Assembly (NCBI RefSeq): GCF_029643245.1
Contig: NZ_CP116398.1
Coordinates: 3,592,372-3,656,371 of the forward strand
Source: Methylomonas sp. EFPC3
GTDB lineage: Bacteria > Pseudomonadota > Gammaproteobacteria > Methylococcales > Methylomonadaceae
Length of the DNA: 64,000 bases
Direction of reading: 5' to 3'
Shown here: one piece after another, positions 44,058-52,688 of the stretch
Position numbering within the stretch: position 1 is the stretch's first letter
How the letters are laid out: the number at the start of each line of letters is the position of its first letter
The notes under the pieces: generated by a model
What the model was told of the DNA's origin: nothing
The model's database searches: none
The model's input: the letters and a program-made list of their open reading frames with translations, nothing else
Position numbers and translations under genes: made by a program

Positions 44058-45383
44058 ATGCACTACCCCATCGCTAACGAGATGCTGTTCCACTGGCTGG
44101 ACAATACCGCGCAACTGTCGCAACGGGTGTGCGTGGTGTTGATTGCAGCCCACGTATCGATTCGGATCGATTGGCTCAGGCAGGCCTTGCGCGGCGACAG
44201 TTACCTGTGGCGCAACCGTTTGGTGTGTTCGGCGTTTTTCGGTATCTTCGCGATGATCGGCACCCATAGCGGGTTTTTGTTGGACATTCACCAATTGGGC
44301 AAGCGCATCGCCTGGCCGGCGGACTTGTCGGATGCATTGAAACATTCGCAGGCCGTGATCGGGTTTCGCGATTTGATGGTGCTGGCGGCCGGCATCACCG
44401 GCGGACCCTGGATCGGCTTCGGCGCCGGTCTCGCCGCGGGCGGCGAGCGTTACCTGTTAGGCGGTTTCGCCGGCGAGGCCAGCGCCGTGGCGACACTGCT
44501 GCAGGGCGTTTGGGCCGGGTTGGCGGTACGCTGGTGGCCGATCCTGGCCAAACGCTTGCGCGGTGCGGCGTTCATCGCCTTGATCGGTACTCTGATGCAA
44601 AAAGCGGTTTTGTTGGCGCTGGTGACGCCGATGGCCGACGCGCTGGCGCTGGTGGTGGAGACCGCGCTGCCGGTGGCGGTGGTCAATACCTTCGGCTTGT
44701 TGTCGTTCTTGTTTGTGATGCAGGATCTGGAGCGCGACCGCTTGGTCAATCAGGCCCGCCAAGCCGAACTGCGGGCCTTGAACGCGCAAATCGAACCGCA
44801 TTTCATGAACAACACGTTGAATGCGATCAAGGCCTTGATTCGGCGCGATCCCGACGCCGCGGCGCAGTACGTCGTCAAGCTGGCACGGTTTCTGGACGAC
44901 ACCCGCACCAACACCGGCGCCAATTCGATCTCGCTGCAACAGGAAATTACCCAAGTCGAACGTTACCTGGATTTCCAGCGTCTGCGCTTTCCGGACGCGT
45001 TTCAATTCCAACGCAATATCTCGCCGCAACTGTTGCCGTGCCAATTGCCGCCGCGTTGCCTGCAAACCCTGGCCGAGAATGCACTGTTGCACGGGATGCA
45101 AGGCCAAAACCGGCCGTTGAAAATCGACATCATCGGCGTCGACCACGGCGCAACCCTGACCTTGCGGGTCAGCGATACCGGTTGCGGCATTGCTGACCCG
45201 CGCTTGAAAGAATTGGGCAACCGGCCGGTGGAATCCGCGGCCGGCAACGGTAGCGGCCTGTACCAACTGAAGCGCAGCCTGAAGCTGGCCTTTCCGCGCC
45301 AATCCTGTCTGGTCATCAATAGTTGGCCGGGTCACGGTACCGAAGTCGTTTTGACCATTCCGAAGAGGACCACAACATGGTAG
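44058..45383 (+). CDS. LytS-type sensor histidine kinase (5TM-5TMR_LYT)
   Basis: A 441-aa membrane kinase. The N-terminal half has a 5TM-LYT-like region with about six helices (for example GFRDLMVLAAGITGGPW). The C-terminal half is a His_kinase domain with the phosphorylated His in AQIEPHFMNNTLNAIKAL (about residue 254) and an ATPase domain with LAENALLHG and VSDTGCGIAD. It overlaps the LytTR regulator gene by seven bases, so it is its cognate kinase. AGGA lies seven bases before the ATG. Signal unknown. Confidence 0.92.
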   Translation: MHYPIANEMLFHWLDNTAQLSQRVCVVLIAAHVSIRIDWLRQALRGDSYLWRNRLVCSAFFGIFAMIGTHSGFLLDIHQLGKRIAWPADLSDALKHSQAVIGFRDLMVLAAGITGGPWIGFGAGLAAGGERYLLGGFAGEASAVATLLQGVWAGLAVRWWPILAKRLRGAAFIALIGTLMQKAVLLALVTPMADALALVVETALPVAVVNTFGLLSFLFVMQDLERDRLVNQARQAELRALNAQIEPHFMNNTLNAIKALIRRDPDAAAQYVVKLARFLDDTRTNTGANSISLQQEITQVERYLDFQRLRFPDAFQFQRNISPQLLPCQLPPRCLQTLAENALLHGMQGQNRPLKIDIIGVDHGATLTLRVSDTGCGIADPRLKELGNRPVESAAGNGSGLYQLKRSLKLAFPRQSCLVINSWPGHGTEVVLTIPKRTTTW

Positions 45384-46177
45384 CCAAACAACGCATATTG
45401 CTCGTCGACGACGAATATCTGGCCCGCGACGAACTGAAAGATATTTTGCGCCGCCGACATCCGGATTTCGAGCCGGTGGCCGAAGCGGCCGGCGCACGCG
45501 ACGCCTGGGCGGCTTTGCAAGCCGACCGGAATATCAGTGGCGTGTTTTTGGATATCCACATTCAGACCGAAGGCGAGCGCGCCGGGCTGGATCTGGCTTA
45601 CGCCATCAACAGTTTGCCGGACGCGCCGTGGATCGTCTTCATCACCGGTCATCCGCAGACCGCGGTGGAGGCGCACCGGCTGCATCCGGCCCATTATTTG
45701 TTGAAACCGCTGGACGATGCCAAGGTCGACGAAGCCTTGAACTGGATTCGGCGCCAGGCGGTGCAGACCGCAGTCGCTGGCGCAGCCTTGCCGCAGCGAA
45801 TCAAAATCCGCCACCGCATCGTCAACCGCTTCGACGAGCGCGAAACCCATGTGGAATACGTCGATCCGCAGGAAATCGTATTTGTCGCCAAAAATAACGC
45901 CGCCAACAGTTTACGCATCCAGCTCAGTAACGGCACGGCTCTGGACGGCGTTTACGGCGCGCTAAAGGAGTGGGAGCACAAATACCCCGGACTGGGCTTG
46001 GTGCAGATTCACCGCAGCCACTTGGTGAATATCCGCCAGATCCGCAGCTTGCGGCCGCGGCCGGGCGAGAACGAAGTCTACAAGGTCGCGCTGAAGGATT
46101 CCGGGCACGAACTCGCGGTGGGTCCGGAATATCTGGACGCGTTACGCGAGAAAATGGATGCCGGGTCGGTTTATTGA
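45377..46177 (+). CDS. LytTR family response regulator
   Basis: A 266-aa response regulator. The receiver domain (residues 1-125) has ILLVDDEYLARDEL and the phosphoacceptor Asp in VFLDIHI (about residue 58). A C-terminal LytTR DNA-binding domain follows (about 165-260), with IVFVAKNNAANSLRI and QIHRSHLVNIRQIRSL. GAGGA lies before the ATG at 45377. It is encoded with the LytS-type kinase. Target genes are unknown; the divergent GH17 gene is a candidate by position. Confidence 0.92.
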   Translation: MVAKQRILLVDDEYLARDELKDILRRRHPDFEPVAEAAGARDAWAALQADRNISGVFLDIHIQTEGERAGLDLAYAINSLPDAPWIVFITGHPQTAVEAHRLHPAHYLLKPLDDAKVDEALNWIRRQAVQTAVAGAALPQRIKIRHRIVNRFDERETHVEYVDPQEIVFVAKNNAANSLRIQLSNGTALDGVYGALKEWEHKYPGLGLVQIHRSHLVNIRQIRSLRPRPGENEVYKVALKDSGHELAVGPEYLDALREKMDAGSVY

Positions 46178-46392
46178 TCCGGTCCGGACGAAAGCTGACT
46201 TGACGCCCGTCGGATACAGTGCCCGGCTAGCGGCGATCGATACTGTTTTGGCCGGCCCGAATTCGGCGCCGGCTCAATCTGCTGCTATACGGGATAAGGT
46301 CGGGTTCTTGGCGCGTAGGCTATTTCGCCCATTCCAAACGCAATTCCTGTGGTTCCGGTCGGTGTCCGCCGATGATCCTAAGCAACGCATCG

Positions 46393-46887
46393 TTAAACCC
46401 TGGCCATATAGAATTCGTTAAACCTGTTGCCGCCGATGTTAAGCGAACCGATTCTTTCGCCCTCGATCGCGAACCCGAACTTTTGATACAGCGCCAGCGC
46501 CGCCTGGTTGTCGGTGCGCACGGTTAGTTCTATGCGTTCGATTCCGGCGGTATCGGCTTTGCCGATCACAGCTTCCAACAGCTTCGCGCCGGCGCCGTGC
46601 CGCCAATGCGACTTGACCACGCCGATCACCAGCGATGCCGTATGTGCGTTCCGCCGCTGTTGATTGCCCACCAGCACGCAAAAACCGATTATGTCGCCTA
46701 CCGTTTCGGCGACGTACATGAAACGCCTCTCGCTTTGGGCAAACGCCGCGATGATCGCCTGTTGTTCGGACTCGGTGGTTTGGCGTTCGCCGGGTTCGAA
46801 CAGCATGAAATCGGTTTCGGCATCAAGCTGGTTGAACAGGCGCAACAGGGTTGCGGCATCGGATATTAAGGCTTCTCGTATCTGCAT
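46393..46887 (-). CDS. GNAT family N-acetyltransferase
   Basis: A 164-aa acetyltransferase with the GNAT fold: IREALISDAATLL start, strand VGDIIGFCVLVG, the acetyl-CoA-binding loop HWRHGAGAKLLEAV (R/Q-x-x-G-x-G/A type) and NQAALALYQKFGF with the conserved Tyr. The substrate is unknown. A weaker gene pair of monooxygenase-like proteins follows upstream on the same strand. Confidence 0.88.
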   Translation of the reverse strand: MQIREALISDAATLLRLFNQLDAETDFMLFEPGERQTTESEQQAIIAAFAQSERRFMYVAETVGDIIGFCVLVGNQQRRNAHTASLVIGVVKSHWRHGAGAKLLEAVIGKADTAGIERIELTVRTDNQAALALYQKFGFAIEGERIGSLNIGGNRFNEFYMARV

Positions 46888-46941
46888 CTGGGTTGGAGGC
46901 TGGGTTGCCTGGAGTGAGTGAAGGGAGCATTGGACGCTAGG

Positions 46942-47241
46942 TCAGCTTCCTGGTTCGAGAACCAGCTGGTAGTGCTCCACTGTTGGAAATGGGCTGTAAA
47001 AATGGTGTAGTAAGCTTGCCCATTCCCGATATTCGGGCGACGAACGAAAGCCGATGGTATGCGCTTCCAGGGTTTGCCAGTTCACCAACAGAAGATAGCG
47101 GCTCTCATTTTCCACGCAGCGTTGCAGTTGGTGCGAGATATAGCCCGGGCTATTGGCAATGATGGCCGATGCGAGCGCAAATGCCGCCTCGAAATCGGTC
47201 TCTTTGCCCGGAATAATATCGAGAATGGCCACTTCAAGCAT
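46942..47241 (-). CDS. Antibiotic biosynthesis monooxygenase (ABM) domain protein
   Basis: A 99-aa single ABM-domain protein (VAILDIIPGKETDFEAAF, ISHQLQRCVENESRYLLLVN, WASLLHHFY). Such small ferredoxin-like proteins act as cofactor-free monooxygenases or heme-degrading enzymes, but most are uncharacterised. It sits next to another small protein of similar type on the same strand. Confidence 0.82.
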   Translation of the reverse strand: MLEVAILDIIPGKETDFEAAFALASAIIANSPGYISHQLQRCVENESRYLLLVNWQTLEAHTIGFRSSPEYREWASLLHHFYSPFPTVEHYQLVLEPGS

Positions 47242-47286
47242 ACGAACTCCAAAAGCGAATCGCGGCGGTAAAGCGTTGGTACAGTG

Positions 47287-47568
47287 CTACAGCGTACAAC
47301 GTTCTAGCTCGTGCAAATAAATAAAATTGGGCGCTTTCACTCCGGCGCGCTTGCGGATTTCCAGCAGTTCCGCCGATTCGAAAAAGCGGCGGGCCTTTTC
47401 CAAACAAGACCACTGCGAAAAATGGACGATGTTGTTCGCCGCCTCGTCATAGCGTAGCAATTGGTAACTGATTTCGCCGGCACTTTTTCTGATGCCCGCC
47501 GCTTGGTCGAAAATGGTCTTCCATGCCGGATAAGACTCGACCTCGTGAATAATCAAAACATACTGCAT
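47287..47568 (-). CDS. Small ABM-like (dimeric alpha-beta barrel) protein
   Basis: A 93-aa protein beginning MQYVLIIHEVESYPAWKTIF, with ISYQLLRYDEAANNIVHFSQW and a helical second half (FFESAELLEIRKRAG). The pattern fits a dimeric alpha-beta barrel protein related to ABM monooxygenases. The frame extends upstream to 47685, but that part is not conserved-looking and begins inside a palindrome. The Met at 47568 is the better start although it lacks a clear ribosome-binding site. Confidence 0.65.
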   Translation of the reverse strand: MQYVLIIHEVESYPAWKTIFDQAAGIRKSAGEISYQLLRYDEAANNIVHFSQWSCLEKARRFFESAELLEIRKRAGVKAPNFIYLHELERCTL

Positions 47569-47683
47569 ACTGGCGATTTGGTGGGTTGTGGTCCGGATGA
47601 TGATACAGAAAAAGTCGCGTGTGCTGAGCGAGCTTTTCTTTTCAACGTAGTTCATTACCTCCGCTAGCGGTTGCATGCTTGCC

Positions 47684-47704
47684 ATCGCAATTCACAATTG
47701 CGAT
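47684..47704. promoter_or_regulatory. 21-bp perfect palindrome
   Basis: ATCGCAATT-CAC-AATTGCGAT is a perfect inverted repeat with nine-base arms, followed on the plus strand by TTTTAG. It lies about 115 bases upstream of the small ABM-like gene and after the convergent GST gene end (47801). It could be an operator or a short terminator. Confidence 0.4.
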
Positions 47705-47800
47705 TTTTAGTGGAATTTGACTGGAGAACGCTACGCAAAACAGCGCAGCTGGCTTGCGCCGCCGGATTCGAAGCGCTCGAAGCCGGCGGCTAAAGGCCGG

Positions 47801-48451
47801 TTACTGATTGCCGAAAAACGCCGCCAGCGCTGCAGCGCGGTCGGCGGCTACGATTTGCGCGTGAGGCCGGCTTTCGATCAGTTGCATATAGCTCTCGATG
47901 CCCGGAATGTGGCTGTTGACCAGGTTTTCGCCGTAAATCTTTTGGGTGGCGAAGCCGACCAGTTGCAGATGCGGCCAGGCGACGACGTCGGCGGCGGTGA
48001 ACGAATCGCCCAGCGCGTAAGGTGCGAGTTTCAACATTTTGGCCAAGCCGGCCAAACCGGTGTCGAGTTTCAGCCGGACTTCATCCTTGGTCTCCTGCGA
48101 GACGCTGCCGCCGAATAGCGCTTCCGCATACAGACGGCGGGCAATCAGTTCCACGTTCAGCTCGATGTGCTGGATAAACTCGCGGCATTTAGCGCGTTCG
48201 AATCCGTTTGCCGGATACAGCGGATGTTGCGGAAACGCGTCTTCCAGGTATTCCAAAATCGCCTGCGATTCCGACAAATAGCCCTCTGCGGTTTTGATGA
48301 ACGGAACCTTGCCCAGCGGCGAGCGTTTCAACACCGCTTCGGTTTGGCTCGGGCGTAAGGCTTCCTCGACGAAGGCGATTTCCTTTTCCATCAACGCCAG
48401 TTTGACTTTGTTGTAATAGTTGCTGATTGCTATGCCGTATAAAGTAATCAT
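47801..48451 (-). CDS. Glutathione S-transferase
   Basis: A 216-aa GST. The N-terminal thioredoxin-like domain starts ITLYGIAISNYYNKVKLAL (candidate catalytic Ser/Asn near residue 9-11) and contains PLGKVPFIKTAEGYLSESQAIL (glutathione-binding cis-Pro and Glu-Ser). An all-helical C-terminal domain follows with YALGDSFTAADVVAWPHL (the conserved N-capping Asp). It is divergent from a TetR regulator whose putative operators overlap its promoter, so induction by an electrophile is plausible. GGAGAT precedes the ATG. Confidence 0.9.
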   Translation of the reverse strand: MITLYGIAISNYYNKVKLALMEKEIAFVEEALRPSQTEAVLKRSPLGKVPFIKTAEGYLSESQAILEYLEDAFPQHPLYPANGFERAKCREFIQHIELNVELIARRLYAEALFGGSVSQETKDEVRLKLDTGLAGLAKMLKLAPYALGDSFTAADVVAWPHLQLVGFATQKIYGENLVNSHIPGIESYMQLIESRPHAQIVAADRAAALAAFFGNQ

Positions 48452-48484
48452 CGAATGATCTCCATCAAGTAAAAGTGTTTTCAG

Positions 48485-48504
48485 AACAGACCGGTCAGTC
48501 TGTT
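48485..48504. promoter_or_regulatory. Putative TetR operator 1
   Basis: AACAGAC-CGGTCA-GTCTGTT: seven-base perfect inverted arms around six bases. It lies just downstream of the -10 element of the leftward GST promoter. The AGACCGGTC core is shared with operator 2, 26 bases away. Confidence 0.65.
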
Positions 48505-48536
48505 GCAATAATACAGACCGGTCGGTATAGTTGCAA
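48503..48536. promoter_or_regulatory. Interlocked divergent promoters and TetR operator 2
   Basis: Rightward promoter: TTGCAA (48503-48508), 17-base spacer, TATAGT (48526-48531). Leftward promoter: TTGCAA on the minus strand (48536-48531), 17-base spacer, TATTAT (48513-48508). Both use the same interval, and each -35 touches the other's -10. The second ACAGACCGGTC site (48511-48530) sits in the shared spacer, so one bound repressor would block both genes. Confidence 0.6.
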
Positions 48537-48560
48537 CTCCGTTTTTGCAAATATCTGCGT

Positions 48561-49148
48561 ATGGCCCGTAATCTTCAGCAACATATCCTCGACGTCGCTT
48601 CGGAACTGTTTTACAGCCAAGGGATAAAAACCACCGGCGTCGATGCCATCGTCAAGGCCGCCGGCACCACCAAGATGAGCCTGTATAAATATTTTCCGTC
48701 CAAGGACGACTTGGTGGTCGCGCATTTGAGTAAAAGCCGGGCCAAATTACAGGACGTTATCGAAGCGGAACTGGCCCAAGCCGGCGACGATCCGCAGCGA
48801 AAGCTGCTGGCTGTATTCGACGTGTTTGAACGGCTGCAAGCCAGCCCGGCCTTTCGCGGCTGCCCGTTCATCAATGCCTCGGCCGAATTCGCCGAGATTG
48901 GCAGCCCGGTACAGCAGGCGGCGGCTGAGTTCTCCGAAGGTTTTCGCCGCTTGCTGGCGAGGCTGGCCGCCGAGGCCGGCGCTCGCGATCCGGATAATTT
49001 GTCCAAACATTTATCGATGCTGATTGCCGGTGCACTGGTGCGGGAACAGATGCAGCGCGGTTCGGCGCCGATGCGCGCCGCTCGCGAAGCCGCCGAGATC
49101 TTGATCGAACATGCCTGCGCGCAGTCCGGTCCCGCCGCACCGGCTTAA
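48561..49148 (+). CDS. TetR/AcrR family transcriptional regulator
   Basis: A 195-aa repressor. The N-terminal TetR helix-turn-helix reads ILDVASELFYSQGIKTTGVD, then IVKAAGTTKMSLYKYFPSKDDLV. The C-terminal ligand domain contains Cys in FRGCPFINASAEFAE, typical of TetR regulators that sense electrophiles or disulfide stress. It is divergent from the GST gene; two AGACCGGTC-type palindromes lie between them. The chosen ATG is 48561 because the upstream ATG-less extension overlaps the promoter. Confidence 0.92.
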   Translation: MARNLQQHILDVASELFYSQGIKTTGVDAIVKAAGTTKMSLYKYFPSKDDLVVAHLSKSRAKLQDVIEAELAQAGDDPQRKLLAVFDVFERLQASPAFRGCPFINASAEFAEIGSPVQQAAAEFSEGFRRLLARLAAEAGARDPDNLSKHLSMLIAGALVREQMQRGSAPMRAAREAAEILIEHACAQSGPAAPA

Positions 49149-49203
49149 CCGCATACAATAGCTCCACCGGCCGCACCCCGGCTTTCGTCGACACTATCGA
49201 TCC

Positions 49204-50685
49204 ATGTCATTACGCCAACTCGTATCCCAAACCGCCGTCTACGGCCTGAGCAGTATCCTCGGTCGCTTCCTGAATTACCTGCTGGTGCCGCTTTATACCT
49301 ACACCTTCAGCACCGGCGAATACGGCGTCGTCTCGGAGTTCTACGCCTATGCCGGCTTTGTTGCAGTGCTGCTGGTATTGGGCCTGGAAACCGGCTATTT
49401 CCGCTTTCGGCAGCGGCCGGAATTCGCCGACGAACGGGTTTACCGCAACGCGCTGAGCCTGTTGCTGCTCGCCAATTTGGCTTTTGCCGGCGGCGTCTGG
49501 TTATGGCAGGAGGATTTGGCGGCCTGGTTGCAATACCCGCAGCACCCGGAATATCCACTCTGGTTTGCCTGGATACTGGCGCTGGATGCCTTGTCGGCTT
49601 TGCCGTTCGCCAAGCTGCGGGCCGAGAATCGGGCCTGGCGCTTTGCCGGCATCAAAATGGCCGAGATTCTGATCGCCATCGGTTTGAATTTATTGCTGTT
49701 ACTGCTCTGGCCGAAACTGGCGGCAATTTGGCCGGATAGCATGATCGGCCGTTACTACGATCCGCAAGTCGGCGTCGGTTACATCTTTATCGCCAATCTG
49801 GTGGCCAGCGCCGCTAAATTGCTGCTGCTGCTGCCGCAGTTCCGCGCCGTGCCGTTTGTTTTGGAGCGGGCGGTATTGGCGCCGGTGCTGCGCTACTCGC
49901 TGCCGATGATCGTGATCGGTCTGGCCGGTATGGTCAACGAAATGCTGGACCGGGCGATTTTGAAGCTGCTGTTGCCCTACGATCTGCAAACCAATCTGCA
50001 ACAGTTGGGCATTTACGGCGCCTGTTACAAATTATCGATTTTGATGACCTTGTTCGTGCAGGCCTTTCGTTATGCCGGCGAGCCGTTTTTCTTTTCTTAT
50101 GCCGGCCGGGACGACGCTAAACGCGCCTATGCCTTGGTGATGAAATATTTCGTGATTGCCGGCGTGTCGATCTTTTTGTTGGTGGCCTTGTTCATCGACC
50201 TGTTCCAATATTTCATCGGCGCCGAATTTCGCCAGGGGCTGGCCGTGGTGCCGATCTTGTTGATCGCGAATTTGCTGCTCGGCATCTACGTCAACTTGTC
50301 GGTCTGGTACAAACTGAGCGACCGCACCGGCCTCGGCGCCTGGGTGGCGCTGGCCGGTGCCGGCGTCACAGTGGCGTTGAATATCCTGCTGATTCCGGAG
50401 TACGGCTACGTTGGTGCCGCCTGGGCCACGCTGGTTTGTTATGGATTTATGGTGTCGTTGTCCTGGGGCTTGGGCCGGATTTATTATCCGGTCGATTACC
50501 CGTTGCTCAAGATCGGGTTTTACTTTGCACTGGGTCTGGGCCTGTATGGCGCCGACCGTTACGCGGTGGCGCAATACCAATGGGATGTTTGGCTTTGCGG
50601 CAGTTTGGGTATGCTGATTTATCTGGCGCTGGCGTACTGGCTGGACCTGCGGCCGGTGCTGGGCAAGCGTCGGATTAACGGGTGA
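49204..50685 (+). CDS. Oligosaccharide flippase family (Wzx-like) membrane protein
   Basis: A 493-aa MATE/MOP-type flippase with about 14 membrane helices. It begins LRQLVSQTAVYGLSSILGRF and contains YTYTFSTGEYGVVSEFYAYA, which is typical of polysaccharide flippases. It would move undecaprenyl-linked glycans across the inner membrane. No glycosyltransferase genes are adjacent, which is unusual for Wzx genes. Its 3' end overlaps the convergent HDOD gene by 11 bases. Confidence 0.85.
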   Translation: MSLRQLVSQTAVYGLSSILGRFLNYLLVPLYTYTFSTGEYGVVSEFYAYAGFVAVLLVLGLETGYFRFRQRPEFADERVYRNALSLLLLANLAFAGGVWLWQEDLAAWLQYPQHPEYPLWFAWILALDALSALPFAKLRAENRAWRFAGIKMAEILIAIGLNLLLLLLWPKLAAIWPDSMIGRYYDPQVGVGYIFIANLVASAAKLLLLLPQFRAVPFVLERAVLAPVLRYSLPMIVIGLAGMVNEMLDRAILKLLLPYDLQTNLQQLGIYGACYKLSILMTLFVQAFRYAGEPFFFSYAGRDDAKRAYALVMKYFVIAGVSIFLLVALFIDLFQYFIGAEFRQGLAVVPILLIANLLLGIYVNLSVWYKLSDRTGLGAWVALAGAGVTVALNILLIPEYGYVGAAWATLVCYGFMVSLSWGLGRIYYPVDYPLLKIGFYFALGLGLYGADRYAVAQYQWDVWLCGSLGMLIYLALAYWLDLRPVLGKRRING

Positions 50686-51538
50686 AGCCGCCCAGCACGT
50701 TGTCGGCAATGTCCTGGTGCAGATCGGCGAAGTCTTTCTCGCTTAAGCCGACAAAATTCAACACCAAGTCCTGGATTTCCAGCCATTCGTAATCCGGTTG
50801 ATAGCCCCAAAACAATTTATCGATATGTTCGGCCATTTTCAGGATGGCCAGCAAACTGAGCTCGCTGGCGTCGCCGCGATCGCGCGCGGAGAAGCGCGAC
50901 TTAACTTGGTGGTGGTCGCGAATCACATTGGCGATGCGCTTCTCCAAGCCCCAGGCACGCGCCAGAAAATAGCCCAGCACGGCATGTTCAACCTGGTATT
51001 GGCGGTCTTCCGCAGTGCAAATCGACTGTTCCGGCGTATTGATGTGCTGCGACATGAACTCGGCATACCCGGCGAAATGCTGGGTCAACAGCGGGTGGCC
51101 GGCGTTGTGGAACAAGCCCAGCATATAGGCTTCGTCCGGGCGCGGATAAAACACGGCGCGGGCGATGGCGGTCGCAGCCATTGCCACGTTTAGCGGCGAA
51201 TCCCAAAAATTCGGCGGATTGGCGCCTTCGTTTTCTTCGAACACCCGTCGCAAAGCCAGACCGGCGACGATATTGACGATATTGCGCAGGCCGAGCAACG
51301 AGGTAGCATGCTGAATCGATACCGCTTTGGTGCGCAAACCGAAATACGGCGAATTCACACTACGCAGTACCAGCGCCGACAAACCGACATCCTGAGCCAG
51401 AATCTCGGCGATGGCGTCCAGTTCCGGATCGTCTTTCTGCAGTTCTTTATGCAGTTTGTCCAGCACGTGCGGGGCCGGAGGGATTTTGATGTTTTTTAAG
51501 GCCTTACGGACCAATTCGTCTTCGGTAGTATTTGTCAT
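50675..51538 (-). CDS. HDOD domain protein
   Basis: A 287-aa protein of the HDOD (metal-dependent hydrolase-related output) family: IKIPPAPHVLDKLHKEL, ILAQDVGLSALVLRSVNSPYFG and HATSLLGLRNIVNIVAGLAL form the conserved first half, and a later LGLFHNAGHPLL region replaces the HD catalytic residues. HDOD proteins regulate signalling, chemotaxis or biofilm functions. It is on the same strand as, and directly after, DUF1289 and ribF. Confidence 0.88.
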   Translation of the reverse strand: MTNTTEDELVRKALKNIKIPPAPHVLDKLHKELQKDDPELDAIAEILAQDVGLSALVLRSVNSPYFGLRTKAVSIQHATSLLGLRNIVNIVAGLALRRVFEENEGANPPNFWDSPLNVAMAATAIARAVFYPRPDEAYMLGLFHNAGHPLLTQHFAGYAEFMSQHINTPEQSICTAEDRQYQVEHAVLGYFLARAWGLEKRIANVIRDHHQVKSRFSARDRGDASELSLLAILKMAEHIDKLFWGYQPDYEWLEIQDLVLNFVGLSEKDFADLHQDIADNVLGGFTR

Positions 51539-51540
51539 GG

Positions 51541-51750
51541 TTACCGGTCCTTAGGCCGAAAAAAAGATGCTTGCGGATACGATTGGCGCCGCTGTTCGGC
51601 GCTGCGCAAAATTTGTTCGCGGGTAGGGTTGTCGGAACTGCTCCACGAACGGATTTCATCCAGCGAGCGAAAGCAGCCCAGGCAAATATCGTTGTCGTCC
51701 AGGCAACAATTGCGGATACAGGGCGAGCGGACAAACGAATCGTCGGTCAT
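51541..51750 (-). CDS. DUF1289 Cys-rich small protein
   Basis: A 69-aa protein with the DUF1289 Cys pattern SPCIRNCCLDDNDICLGCFRSLDEI, which may bind Fe-S or Zn. Function is unknown. It overlaps the ribF stop codon as ATGA and ends two bases before the HDOD start codon, so ribF, this gene and the HDOD gene form one operon. Confidence 0.88.
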   Translation of the reverse strand: MTDDSFVRSPCIRNCCLDDNDICLGCFRSLDEIRSWSSSDNPTREQILRSAEQRRQSYPQASFFRPKDR

Positions 51751-52688
51751 CTATTATCGGTGTTTTCGAAAAACTGTTTGGCTGCTGTCACGTCGAGACC
51801 GATCTGCTGCTTTAGTTGATCGAGCGAAGCAAAGCGGGTTTCGTCGCGCAGTTTGTGCTTGAAATGCACTTCGACGTATTGGCCGTAAATATCCTGGTTG
51901 AAATCGAATAAATGTGTCTCCAGTACCACTTTGGAGCCGCCATCGACGGTCGGCCGCGAGCCGACGTTAGCGACTCCCCGATATTCGGCGTTGTCCAGCC
52001 CGGTCATCGTCACCGCGTAGACGCCGACAATCGGCGTGTTCTTGCGTTGCATCCGCACATTGGCGGTCGGGAACCCCAGCTCGCGGCCGCGTTTGTCGCC
52101 GTGAGCGACCCGGCCGCAGACCGAGTAATCCCGGCCCAGCATCGATTTGGCCTGAGCCAGATCGCCTTCCCCCAACGCGTCGCGGATTAAAGTGCTGCTG
52201 ACCCGTGACCCCGCCAATTCGAAGGAGTGGCTATCCTCCACGCTGAATCCGTAAGTTTCGCCGCGGTGCTGTAATAGCGCGAAGTTGCCGCGCCGGGCCT
52301 TGCCGAAATGAAAATCGTCGCCGATTACCAAGTGTTTGACGTTCAGGCGCCGTACCAGGATGTCGGCGATGAATTGCTCGGCGTCGTAATCGGCCAGGCT
52401 GCGGTTGAACGGCATCACCAGCAATTCGTCGATCGGCAACTTGGCGAATTGAATGGCTTTTTCGCGCAAGCGAGTCAGACGCGACGGCGCGTGATCCGCC
52501 AAAAAATATTCCAGCGGTTGCGGTTCGAACACCATCGCCACGGACGGCAAATTCAGCCGGCGGCCGTGTTCGGCCAGTTTGGTGATGACCAGTTGGTGGC
52601 CCAGATGCAGGCCGTCGAAGTTGCCGATCGTCAATACGCAGCCGTTGCGTAACGGCTCCAGATGATTTAGACCTCGGATTAGACGCAT
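51747..52688 (-). CDS. ribF: Bifunctional riboflavin kinase / FAD synthetase
   Basis: RibF converts riboflavin to FMN and then FAD. The 313-aa protein has the N-terminal nucleotidyltransferase motif TIGNFDGLHLGH and VIGDDFHFGKARRGN, and the C-terminal kinase motif KRGRELGFPTANV with VYAVTMTG and YGQYVEVHF. The ATG at 52688 gives the standard MRLIRGL start; longer in-frame sequence upstream is not conserved. It is usually next to murJ and ileS in gammaproteobacteria, which is not the case here. Confidence 0.94.
   Translation of the reverse strand: MRLIRGLNHLEPLRNGCVLTIGNFDGLHLGHQLVITKLAEHGRRLNLPSVAMVFEPQPLEYFLADHAPSRLTRLREKAIQFAKLPIDELLVMPFNRSLADYDAEQFIADILVRRLNVKHLVIGDDFHFGKARRGNFALLQHRGETYGFSVEDSHSFELAGSRVSSTLIRDALGEGDLAQAKSMLGRDYSVCGRVAHGDKRGRELGFPTANVRMQRKNTPIVGVYAVTMTGLDNAEYRGVANVGSRPTVDGGSKVVLETHLFDFNQDIYGQYVEVHFKHKLRDETRFASLDQLKQQIGLDVTAAKQFFENTDNR

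Noticed and set aside
44457-45497. 346-aa frame antisense to the lytS-like gene
   Set aside because: Gln/Arg-rich shadow of a well-defined histidine kinase gene.
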